Assembly (NCBI GenBank): GCA_018894445.1
Contig: JAHIPJ010000161.1
Location: 1-5,381 of the forward strand
Reading direction: 5' to 3'
DNA: 5,381 nt
Source of the DNA: Actinomycetota bacterium
GTDB taxonomy: Bacteria > Actinomycetota > Humimicrobiia > Humimicrobiales > Humimicrobiaceae
Part shown: piece by piece, positions 1 through 5,381 of the stretch
Layout of the letters: each line of letters begins with the position of its first letter
How positions within the stretch are numbered: position 1 is the stretch's first letter
The notes under the pieces: generated by a model
What the model saw: the letters and a program-made list of their open reading frames with translations, nothing else
Told to the model about the DNA's origin: nothing
Database searches by the model: none
Program-made: the position numbers and the translations under genes

Positions 1-548
1 GCTATGAAAACTACCGCAAATTCCTCCTTTTCCGTAAGAACCGTGGCCTGTCTTGCAATTTGTGCCGCTATCCTGTTGTGGGGAAGGCCTGCTCCGGAGA
101 ATATTGGCAGTTTCTGTCCCCTCACCAGAGTGTTCAGGCCATCTATAGAGGATAGGCCGGTTTGTATAAACTCATTGGGATAATCCCTGGCAAAGGGATT
201 GATCGGAGCTCCATTTATATCCAGGCTTTTTTCAGGAATAATCTTATCTTTCTCGGTTTTTGGTTTTCCCAGACCTGTAAAAACTTTACCCAGTATATCG
301 AGAGATACGTACATATGTGTACCCCTTCCTAAAAACCTCACCCTTGTATTCTCAGAATCTATTCCAAAAGTACCTTCAAATACCTGTACCAGCGCATTAT
401 CTCTATTAACCTCAAGCACTCTACCGCTTCTTATACTTCCGTCGTCAAGCTTTATATCAACCAGTTCATCATACTTTACCCCTTCGACACCTTCTACATG
501 AAGTAAGGGTCCGGATATAGCAGTAATACTTTTATACTCCTTTAACAT
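1..548 (-). CDS. ntpB: V/A-type ATPase subunit B, N-terminal part (cut by window edge)
   Basis: This is the non-catalytic nucleotide-site subunit that alternates with A in the cytoplasmic A3B3 hexamer. The window holds 182 complete codons of an expected roughly 460; the rest lies beyond position 1. The start ATG at 548-546 follows a GAGGAG ribosome binding site by 5 bases and lies 2 bases after the stop of subunit A. The N-terminal beta-barrel begins with an [13 protein letters not shown] stretch (residues 8-20), and a typical B-subunit segment around residues 111-125 reads [14 protein letters not shown]. At residues 147-166 is the family's altered P-loop, [20 protein letters not shown]. Its SGAGLPHN replaces the GxxxxGKT Walker A of subunit A, so this subunit is B and not A or F1-alpha/beta. 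The downstream part, including the arginine finger that completes the A-subunit site, is not visible. No frameshift is seen. Identity is very secure. Confidence 0.97.
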   Translation of the reverse strand, partial: MLKEYKSITAISGPLLHVEGVEGVKYDELVDIKLDDGSIRSGRVLEVNRDNALVQVFEGTFGIDSENTRVRFLGRGTHMYVSLDILGKVFTGLGKPKTEKDKIIPEKSLDINGAPINPFARDYPNEFIQTGLSSIDGLNTLVRGQKLPIFSGAGLPHNRIAAQIARQATVLTEKEEFAVVFI

Positions 549-550
549 CT

Positions 551-2311
551 TTACTCCTCTATTATTGAAGAAAATTCTTTATCTATATCTTCTTTGATTT
601 TATCAATCTTACCGATATCATCTTTCTTTATATATTTCATCCTGGCTATCTCATCCCTTACTCTCATATTCTCTATAGCCTTAATATCAGCATTCATTTT
701 CAAATAATTAGTTGCCTGGTTGTAAAAATATATAATTGTATCTATCATCTTATACTGTTTTTCTATTGACGAATAAGTATCTACTTCATGATAAGCAATC
801 TGATGCAGAAAATCCTCTCTTAACATTCTGGCTGTAAGCAGGATTAACCTGTCCGGTCCGGACAGGGCATCAATTCCTACCAGTCGGACAATCTCTTCCA
901 GCTCCGATTCTTTTTCAAGAATTCTCATTGCTTCTGCCTGCAGGTCAAAATAATCTTCCCGGACATTTTTAGTAACATAATCCCTTATATTATCATTATA
1001 AAGGGAGTAAGAATTCAGCCATGATATTGCCGGAAAGTGCCTTCTGTAAGCAAGCCTGTCCTCAAGAGACCAGAAGACTTTTACAACTCTTAATGTAGCC
1101 TGCACAACCGGATCAGAAAAGTCGCCTCCCGGAGGAGATATCGCACCAATAACTGAAAGAGCGCCAAATCTCTGGTCGTTGCTTGATAGACATTTTATCA
1201 TACCGGCTCTCTCATAAAACGAAGCAAGTCTTGCTCCCAGATATGCCGGGTATCCTTCCTCCCCGGGCATCTCTTCCAGTCTACCGGAAATTTCTCTCAT
1301 TGCTTCAGCCCATCTTGAAGTTGAATCAGCCATCAGCGCTACTGAATATCCCATATCCCTGAAATACTCGGCCATGGTTATTCCTGTATAAACAGATGCT
1401 TCCCTTGCTGCAACAGGCATATTTGAAGTATTGGCAATAAGTACAGTCCTCTTCATCAAAGGAACCCCGGACTTAGGATCGATCAGTTCAGGGAATTCCA
1501 TAAGGACATCCGTCATTTCATTGCCTCTTTCACCACAACCTATATAAACGATAATTTCAGCACTAATCCATTTTGCCAGCTGATGCTGGATGACGGTTTT
1601 ACCCGAACCAAATGGTCCGGGAATACATGCTGTGCCGCCCTTTGCAATGGGGAAAAACATATCTATTACTCTCTGACCGGTAAATAAGGGCATATCCGGA
1701 CTGATTTTATTAAGGTACGGCCTGGGCTTCCTTACCGGCCACTTCTGTATCATTGTCATCTGTCTGTCACCATTCTTTCCTTTTATAACTGCTATGGTGC
1801 CTTCAACTGTAAACTCACCTGCTTTAATTGATTTAACTTCTCCACTTACTCCGGGTGGAACCATAATATAATGTCTTATTATTTCTGTCTCATTAACAAA
1901 GCCCAGGAAATCGCCACCGCTTACCATATCACCCTTTTTTGCAATTGGCTCAAATTTCCACTTCCGGTCCCTGTTTAATGCCGCAGCAGAAACACCCCTG
2001 GCAATAAAATTCCCGGTATTTTTATATATTTCATCAAGAGGTCTTTGAATTCCATCATAAATGGATTGGATAAGACCCGGTCCCAGTTCCACAGTCAATG
2101 GTCCACCGGTAGGATATACTGGCTCACCGACACCAATGCCTCCGGTTTCTTCATAAACCTGTATAGAAGCAAGGTCCTTATTCAGCTCTACTATTTCACC
2201 CATTAACTTCTTATCAGAAACATAAACAACATCAAACATTTTTGAACCAGACATATTTTCAGCTACAACCAGCGGTCCTGCTACCTTGACAATTTTTCCT
2301 AAATTACTCAT
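551..2311 (-). CDS. ntpA: V/A-type ATPase catalytic subunit A
   Basis: This catalytic subunit (586 residues, normal length for the family, no intein) binds and hydrolyses or makes ATP in the A3B3 head. Residues 1-70 form the N-terminal beta-barrel. Residues about 110-190 are the A-specific non-homologous (bulge) insertion, with PPGVSGEV at 152-159. Walker A GPFGSGKT is at 232-239 (bases 1595-1618). GERGNE at 260-265 holds the catalytic glutamate E261. Walker B VALMAD is at 324-329, followed by [20 protein letters not shown] begins at 352, and [11 protein letters not shown] is at 391-401. The C-terminal third is the helical bundle facing the central shaft. The ATG at 2311 directly abuts the TAA stop of subunit F, with AGGAG 7 bases upstream inside the F gene. 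Its last two Glu codons form the ribosome binding site of subunit B. All active-site residues are present, so the enzyme should be functional. Confidence 0.99.
   Translation of the reverse strand: MSNLGKIVKVAGPLVVAENMSGSKMFDVVYVSDKKLMGEIVELNKDLASIQVYEETGGIGVGEPVYPTGGPLTVELGPGLIQSIYDGIQRPLDEIYKNTGNFIARGVSAAALNRDRKWKFEPIAKKGDMVSGGDFLGFVNETEIIRHYIMVPPGVSGEVKSIKAGEFTVEGTIAVIKGKNGDRQMTMIQKWPVRKPRPYLNKISPDMPLFTGQRVIDMFFPIAKGGTACIPGPFGSGKTVIQHQLAKWISAEIIVYIGCGERGNEMTDVLMEFPELIDPKSGVPLMKRTVLIANTSNMPVAAREASVYTGITMAEYFRDMGYSVALMADSTSRWAEAMREISGRLEEMPGEEGYPAYLGARLASFYERAGMIKCLSSNDQRFGALSVIGAISPPGGDFSDPVVQATLRVVKVFWSLEDRLAYRRHFPAISWLNSYSLYNDNIRDYVTKNVREDYFDLQAEAMRILEKESELEEIVRLVGIDALSGPDRLILLTARMLREDFLHQIAYHEVDTYSSIEKQYKMIDTIIYFYNQATNYLKMNADIKAIENMRVRDEIARMKYIKKDDIGKIDKIKEDIDKEFSSIIEE
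554..559 (-). promoter_or_regulatory. Ribosome binding site of subunit B
   Basis: GAGGAG is formed by the last two Glu codons of subunit A and lies 5 bases before the ATG at 548. Confidence 0.82.
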
Positions 2312-2659
2312 TTACTTGCTCCTATTTTTCCTCTCTGCCATAATATCTGCTCCCACAGCTTTTATTATTGCTCTTCTTAAATTTCTGACCGCATAATTAT
2401 TTCTTTCTCCCAGCCCAGGGATCACTACTATCGAAGGTATTATTTCAGTTGCATATTCTTTGATTAAATGATCTAATTTTAATGCGATAGTTTCAGTCAT
2501 GAAAATAATTCCATAGCCTTCCCGTACCAGTTGCTTTAGCTTTTTTCCTGCTTCTGAGATTTCTTCAATTCCAGCAGTCACAGGAAAAACATCGATCCCT
2601 ACCGCTTTAAATATCAACATAATGTCATTTTCTCCAAATGCAGCAATCCTGGTAACCAT
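2312..2659 (-). CDS. ntpG: V/A-type ATPase subunit F (NtpG-type central stalk subunit)
   Basis: This small soluble protein (115 residues; family members are usually about 100-110) binds subunit D in the central shaft and modulates rotation and ATPase activity. It has the Rossmann-like alpha/beta pattern of the family: MVTRIAAFGENDIMLIFKAV at the N-terminus, GIDVFPV at 21-27, the strand YGIIFMTE at 49-56, and PSIVVIPGLGE starting at residue 75. The last segment (about 88-115) is a basic helical tail ending in ERKNRSK, as in the mobile C-terminal helix of known F subunits. The ATG at 2659 follows the TAA of subunit C with no intervening base, and the stop TAA abuts the ATG of subunit A. Its ribosome binding site is weak (AAGGT). 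The gene is named ntpG in Enterococcus and atpF elsewhere; it should not be confused with the F1Fo b-subunit. Identity rests on motif and position together. Confidence 0.94.
   Translation of the reverse strand: MVTRIAAFGENDIMLIFKAVGIDVFPVTAGIEEISEAGKKLKQLVREGYGIIFMTETIALKLDHLIKEYATEIIPSIVVIPGLGERNNYAVRNLRRAIIKAVGADIMAERKNRSK
2319..2323 (-). promoter_or_regulatory. Ribosome binding site of subunit A
   Basis: AGGAG lies within the final codons of subunit F, 7 bases before the ATG at 2311, which itself touches the F stop codon. Confidence 0.8.
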
Positions 2660-3676
2660 TTAAACCTTTACCTTATTTCTTATTTTACTTTTATCAACAC
2701 CATAAAGAACGCCGGTAAATATAATACTTAAATACTTTAGCTCTAATTTTTTCCTTAAAAAAAATTGAAAAACTTTTTCCAGATTGGAAACTGTATATTT
2801 TACAGGATCAAAAAAATCAAGATAAAATAAGCCCTCGCTTTTTTCAAAGGAAGAAAATGTACCCTCGGAATGCAGGGCATAAGCTCCCTTGATTATTATA
2901 TCTGCATAATCTGTCCGTTCCATTTCCTTTACAAAAAAGTCCAGGCTCTCGCCCTCAAATTTGGACATAAATTCTTTTGGCAGAAATCCATTTTCATGTA
3001 AAAAATAATCAAAACTTAAATCCTCTGCAAGATGCTTATTCCTATAAATGTTTTTTATATTCAGTATATCTATAATATGTCTTAAATAATCTGTAATCAG
3101 TCTGCTGTTCAGGTTCCTGGTAGAACTTAAAACCTTTCTCAAATAAAATTTCTCAAGTTCAAGTTCCAAAAACCTGTAATTTTTCTGCCTGCCCATAAGT
3201 TCCACCGCAAACTGGAGCAGCCCGGAAACTGGCGGTTCAATTTCTTTATAATTTCCAGCCATTGCAGCGTTCTTTAGCCCGTCATAAGAATGCAGTATTG
3301 GAATAAAAAGTCTTTCTAAATCCATATCCATAATAATTGACTTAATAACTACCTTTAAGTTATGCAGGTTTTCTTCAAGAAAAAGAAGATCGCCTGCTGC
3401 CTGATGTCCGGGTTTTAAACTACCACCTAAAAAATTTACAGCAACTTTATATTCACTGAGTATAACCTTTTCAAAGCTTCTGGATCTCTCTATATCATTT
3501 ATATATCGAGAATAAACCGTATCTCGCAGTACTCTAATAAATTCATCCAGTCCCTCGGATCTGAGCATCATCTCAATTCTATTTTCCTCCAGAAATTCAA
3601 CTTCCCTTGTCTTGAGTTCTGCACATGTAAAAAGATAGTAGCTGTCATCGCTAATATCATAATCTATCCGTATCAA
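2660..3676 (-). CDS. ntpC: V/A-type ATPase subunit C (V0 d / AC39-like)
   Basis: This subunit (338 residues; bacterial homologues are about 320-350) is the funnel-shaped socket that sits on the K ring and receives the lower end of the D/F shaft. The sequence is soluble, almost wholly helical, and rich in charged and Leu/Ile/Phe residues, with no membrane segment. The N-terminal YYLFTCAELKTREVEFLEE (13-31) fits the family's opening helix, which usually reads like a Y-x-x-A-R/E-L-R repeat. The start is a TTG at 3676-3674. The codon just before it in frame is TAA, so no earlier start exists, and the first internal ATG codons (residues 36-37) would remove the opening helix. AAGGAG lies 9 bases upstream of the TTG, within the last codons of subunit E. 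The gene ends with TAA directly touching the subunit F start. Sequence conservation in this family is low, so operon position supports the call. Confidence 0.92.
   Translation of the reverse strand: MIRIDYDISDDSYYLFTCAELKTREVEFLEENRIEMMLRSEGLDEFIRVLRDTVYSRYINDIERSRSFEKVILSEYKVAVNFLGGSLKPGHQAAGDLLFLEENLHNLKVVIKSIIMDMDLERLFIPILHSYDGLKNAAMAGNYKEIEPPVSGLLQFAVELMGRQKNYRFLELELEKFYLRKVLSSTRNLNSRLITDYLRHIIDILNIKNIYRNKHLAEDLSFDYFLHENGFLPKEFMSKFEGESLDFFVKEMERTDYADIIIKGAYALHSEGTFSSFEKSEGLFYLDFFDPVKYTVSNLEKVFQFFLRKKLELKYLSIIFTGVLYGVDKSKIRNKVKV
2664..2674 (-). promoter_or_regulatory. Weak ribosome binding site of subunit F
   Basis: Two copies of AAGGT occur in the last codons of subunit C (Lys-Val-Lys-Val), 10 and 4 bases before the ATG at 2659. 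Neither is a full AGGAGG-type site. Translation of F probably depends largely on ribosomes terminating at the touching TAA of subunit C. Confidence 0.5.
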
Positions 3677-3679
3677 TTA

Positions 3680-4252
3680 TTACTTCTCCTTGCCAAATAG
3701 ATATAATGCCACATCCATCCTGATATCATCAATATTTGAATCAATCAAACTATCAGGTGCTATATTATATTCTGCTTTTCCTTTAATTATCTTAATGCCT
3801 TTTTTAAAATCCGGTTTCCCGTCCGCTCTTTTTAAATCCCTGATAGATTCAATCATCTTACCATCAATATTTGTTTCCTCGCTTCCAATCTGATAGTAGC
3901 CCCCATCAATATTTAATACTCCCAGAGTTTTTTTAAGGAATTTTTCATAATCTTTTTTGCCGAGACCGGTAAGCTTTCCCCTTGCCCTGTCAATAGCATC
4001 GTCAACCAGGCCAATTTTATACATAAGTATCTTTTGATTTAATTCCGATTTAGCCCTGGATACTTCAATATTTAAAACTTCTTTATACCTTTCCCATGCT
4101 CTCAGCTTTCCACTGCGGTGTATCTCTTTTGCCTTTCCTTCAGTCTTTTCTATTACCAGAGACGCTTTCTTTCTGGCTTCATTTAATTCCCTCTCCTTCT
4201 CTTTTAGTGCATCATCCAGAACTTTTTTGGAAACATTATCTAATTCCGCCAT
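3680..4252 (-). CDS. ntpE: V/A-type ATPase subunit E (peripheral stalk)
   Basis: This stator subunit pairs with G/H to form the peripheral stalk that holds the A3B3 head against rotation. I choose the ATG at 4252-4250, giving 190 residues (family about 185-205), because a near-perfect AGGTGG (4258-4263) lies 5 bases upstream. An in-frame GTG at 4261 would add three residues but sits inside that ribosome binding site. Residues about 5-75 are highly charged, rich in Lys/Glu/Ala and without Pro, as in the long N-terminal coiled coil. The remainder (about 90-190) is the globular alpha/beta domain that contacts B. It ends in DSNIDDIRMDVALYLFG, which resembles the family's C-terminal pattern of an Asn/Asp-containing segment, a helix and LFG. 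The gene lies 12 bases after subunit K, and 3 bases before C. Subunit E diverges fast, so context supports the identification. Confidence 0.92.
   Translation of the reverse strand: MAELDNVSKKVLDDALKEKERELNEARKKASLVIEKTEGKAKEIHRSGKLRAWERYKEVLNIEVSRAKSELNQKILMYKIGLVDDAIDRARGKLTGLGKKDYEKFLKKTLGVLNIDGGYYQIGSEETNIDGKMIESIRDLKRADGKPDFKKGIKIIKGKAEYNIAPDSLIDSNIDDIRMDVALYLFGKEK
3686..3691 (-). promoter_or_regulatory. Ribosome binding site supporting the TTG start of subunit C
   Basis: AAGGAG is formed by the last Lys-Glu codons of subunit E and lies 9 bases before the TTG at 3676. The good site at acceptable spacing supports the use of this uncommon start codon. Confidence 0.75.
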
Positions 4253-4257
4253 ATTTT

Positions 4258-4263
4258 CCACCT
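4258..4263 (-). promoter_or_regulatory. Ribosome binding site that decides the subunit E start
   Basis: AGGTGG ends 5 bases before the ATG at 4252. It contains the alternative in-frame GTG (4261-4259), which argues that this GTG is part of the binding site and not the start. The site follows the tandem stops TAA TAG that end subunit K. Confidence 0.75.
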
Positions 4264-4264
4264 A

Positions 4265-4729
4265 TTAAAATTGAATCAAATTATTAAGGAAGAAAGTTAT
4301 AAGAAGTCCCAGTACTGCATAGGTTTCTATCATTGCTGCATAAATAACTCCCTTCATAGCTTCTTTGGCTCTTTTAGCCACTAGATTGATACCGGCTGCA
4401 CATACTTTTCCCTGATATATGCCTGAAACCAGTCCTGCAAATGCAACAGGCAGCGCAGCAAAAAATAATTGCATCCCCTGCGCCAGAGTTTCCACACTGG
4501 AAATTTTTCCAATAATCAGAAAAGCAGCGACAATTCCATAGAATCCCTGTGTGCCCGGTAGTACTACCAGTATAAACATACTTCCAAACAGGGTAGGATC
4601 CTCTGAAAGAACTCCTGCGGCAGCTCTTGCGGGATAGCCAATTCCTACAGATGACCCAATCCCGGCCAAAATAACTGCCAGTCCTGCTCCAAACATTGCC
4701 ATTATTACACCAAGTGATAAATCTGACAT
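4265..4729 (-). CDS. ntpK: V/A-type ATPase subunit K (16-kDa proteolipid, rotor ring)
   Basis: This membrane protein (154 residues) oligomerises into the rotor ring that carries ions across the membrane. It has four hydrophobic helices, at about 7-30, 47-74, 85-108 and 126-149. It is therefore the duplicated 16-kDa form and not the 8-kDa two-helix form. The first hairpin has GIGSSVGIG (23-31) and LPGTQGFYG (57-65); the second has SGIYQGKVCAAG (102-113) and AAMIETYA (131-138). Only the second hairpin carries the ion-binding carboxylate, E135. Aligned to my recollection of E. hirae NtpK with a constant offset of 4, L57, T60, Q61, Y64, Q106 and E135 match the Na+-site residues L61, T64, Q65, Y68, Q110 and E139. 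Sodium binding is inferred from this. The ATG at 4729 follows a full AGGAGG by 4 bases. The gene begins 14 bases after the stop of subunit I. Confidence 0.97.
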   Translation of the reverse strand: MSDLSLGVIMAMFGAGLAVILAGIGSSVGIGYPARAAAGVLSEDPTLFGSMFILVVLPGTQGFYGIVAAFLIIGKISSVETLAQGMQLFFAALPVAFAGLVSGIYQGKVCAAGINLVAKRAKEAMKGVIYAAMIETYAVLGLLITFFLNNLIQF

Positions 4730-4733
4730 TTTT

Positions 4734-4739
4734 CCTCCT
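4734..4739 (-). promoter_or_regulatory. Ribosome binding site of subunit K
   Basis: A full AGGAGG lies 4 bases before the ATG at 4729, in the 14-base gap after the subunit I stop. It is the strongest site in the window, and it serves the subunit needed in the highest copy number (about ten per complex in E. hirae). Confidence 0.85.
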
Positions 4740-4743
4740 ATTG

Positions 4744-5381
4744 CTAATCAACTATTGTTATATATTTATGTTCATCCTTTAAAGCTTCAAACGGTCTTCC
4801 ACCGCCTACATAAAACTTTGGAAAGAATTCGACATATTGAAGCCTCAGTGTATGAATGAAACCACCAAGAACACTAATTCCTATATTGAAGATATGTCCA
4901 AATATAAGAATTATAATTAAAATTATAATACCGGCAACCGGAATTGAGAGAAATTGAAATGCTATTTTATTAACAGCTATTCCGATACCCGCAGTTACCA
5001 TTCCCAGAGCCATAAGCCTGAGATATGAAAGAAAATCACCTAAAAATGAGGTCAGTCCATTAACTATAGTCAGGTTTAAAAAACCCATAAATATCCTGAG
5101 TCCCCAGCTCTTCTCATCCCGGGCTCCAAAGAAAATAATAACTACAGCACCGGCCAGAGTAGGCCACAGGAGAATCTTTGATATACTGGCAGGGAAAAGT
5201 GGTCCGGTAACCAGCTGCATGCTTACCGCCATCCGGGATGAAAGCAGAATTGCTATAAGCGATAAAATGATAATTATCCAGGGAAGCCCATCCAGAAATG
5301 CACCTTCCCAATCCCTGCGTCTCAGACAGTCACCAATTTTGATGGACAGACCAAAAACGACATGGATTACTCCCAGAATCA
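4744..5381 (-). CDS. ntpI: V/A-type ATPase subunit I (a-subunit homologue), C-terminal part (cut by window edge)
   Basis: This is the membrane stator subunit that forms the two ion half-channels against the K ring. The reading frame is open from the window end to the TAG at 4746-4744, giving 211 complete codons, about the last third of an expected 600-680 residue protein. The visible part begins ILGVIHVVFGLSIKIGD, a conserved I-subunit segment, followed by a helix (WIIIILSLIAILLSS), a hydrophilic turn and further membrane helices. LSYLRLMALGM carries the conserved channel arginine (codon at 5019-5017). LGGFIHTLRLQYVEFFPKFY carries the second conserved arginine (codon at 4845-4843) and ends in the family's GGG tail. 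The ATG at 5232-5230 (MAVSMQ) is internal: the conserved frame continues upstream of it. The N-terminal cytoplasmic domain is outside the window. Confidence 0.96.
   Translation of the reverse strand, partial: ILGVIHVVFGLSIKIGDCLRRRDWEGAFLDGLPWIIIILSLIAILLSSRMAVSMQLVTGPLFPASISKILLWPTLAGAVVIIFFGARDEKSWGLRIFMGFLNLTIVNGLTSFLGDFLSYLRLMALGMVTAGIGIAVNKIAFQFLSIPVAGIIILIIILIFGHIFNIGISVLGGFIHTLRLQYVEFFPKFYVGGGRPFEALKDEHKYITIVD

Noticed and set aside
199..501. Forward-strand open frame of 100 codons
   Set aside because: It is antisense to the well-conserved N-terminal part of subunit B, has no recognisable domain, and is Ser/Pro/Leu-rich as expected for a shadow frame.
1595..1618. Possible intein insertion at the Walker A loop of subunit A, a known intein site in the family
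   Set aside because: The P-loop is continuous and the protein has normal length.
2660..2680. Internal promoter or terminator at the C-F junction
   Set aside because: The stop and start codons touch and all surrounding sequence is coding; no -35/-10 pair or GC-rich hairpin with a T-run was seen at any junction.
3690..3893. Forward-strand open frame of 67 codons
   Set aside because: It is antisense to subunit E, with no ribosome binding site or family features supporting a gene.
4096..4287. Forward-strand open frame of 63 codons
   Set aside because: It is antisense to the coiled-coil part of subunit E and the end of K; its hydrophobic look comes from reversing Lys/Glu-rich codons.
4374..4751. 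Minus-strand open frame of 125 codons overlapping subunit K
   Set aside because: It is out of frame with K, whose family match and ribosome binding site are clear; the product is Trp/Cys/Arg-rich without family features.
4910..4929. Perfect 9-base inverted repeat with 2-base spacer, made only of A and T
   Set aside because: It encodes the Ile/Leu run of a membrane helix in subunit I. The symmetry follows from repeated ATT/ATA/TTA codons, and a pure AT stem within coding sequence is unlikely to be a terminator.
5230..5232. ATG as the start of a separate 162-residue membrane protein
   Set aside because: The same frame stays open to the window end and encodes conserved subunit I sequence upstream (GVIHVVFGL), so this Met is internal.
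5114..5311. Minus-strand open frame of 65 codons inside subunit I
   Set aside because: It is an alternate frame of the conserved subunit I coding sequence.

Overview
The window is one stretch of a V/A-type ATPase (ntp/atp) operon, all on the minus strand. Read in transcription order, from the right end to the left, the genes encode subunits I (3' part only), K, E, C, F, A and B (5' part only). The order matches the bacterial ntpI-K-E-C-G-A-B (Enterococcus naming) or atpI-K-E-C-F-A-B arrangement. The stator subunit G/H gene would be expected upstream of I and the rotor-shaft subunit D gene downstream of B, both outside the window.

The genes form a complete subset of the rotary machine. A and B make the catalytic hexamer. 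C and F, with the unseen D, form the central shaft and its socket. E, with the unseen G/H, forms the peripheral stalk. I is the membrane stator with the ion half-channels, and K is the rotor ring. All catalytic and ion-binding motifs that can be checked are intact. The K subunit is the duplicated four-helix type and carries every side chain of the Na+ site known from Enterococcus hirae NtpK, so sodium coupling is the likely mode.

Genes are packed with gaps of 0 to 14 bases. Each visible ribosome binding site lies in the tail of the previous gene or in the few bases after it. No promoter, terminator, RNA gene, mobile element or CRISPR array is visible, and there is no non-coding stretch above 14 bases.

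The organism is probably a bacterium, likely anaerobic or fermentative and AT-leaning. Evidence is the AGGAGG-type ribosome binding sites, GTG/TTG candidate starts, common ATA (Ile) and AGA/AGG (Arg) codons, and the Firmicutes-like operon order. Taxonomy below that level cannot be read from the window, and an archaeal origin is not strictly excluded. This is an ordinary, well-preserved energy-metabolism operon. I see no new system; the notable points concern ion specificity and translational organisation.
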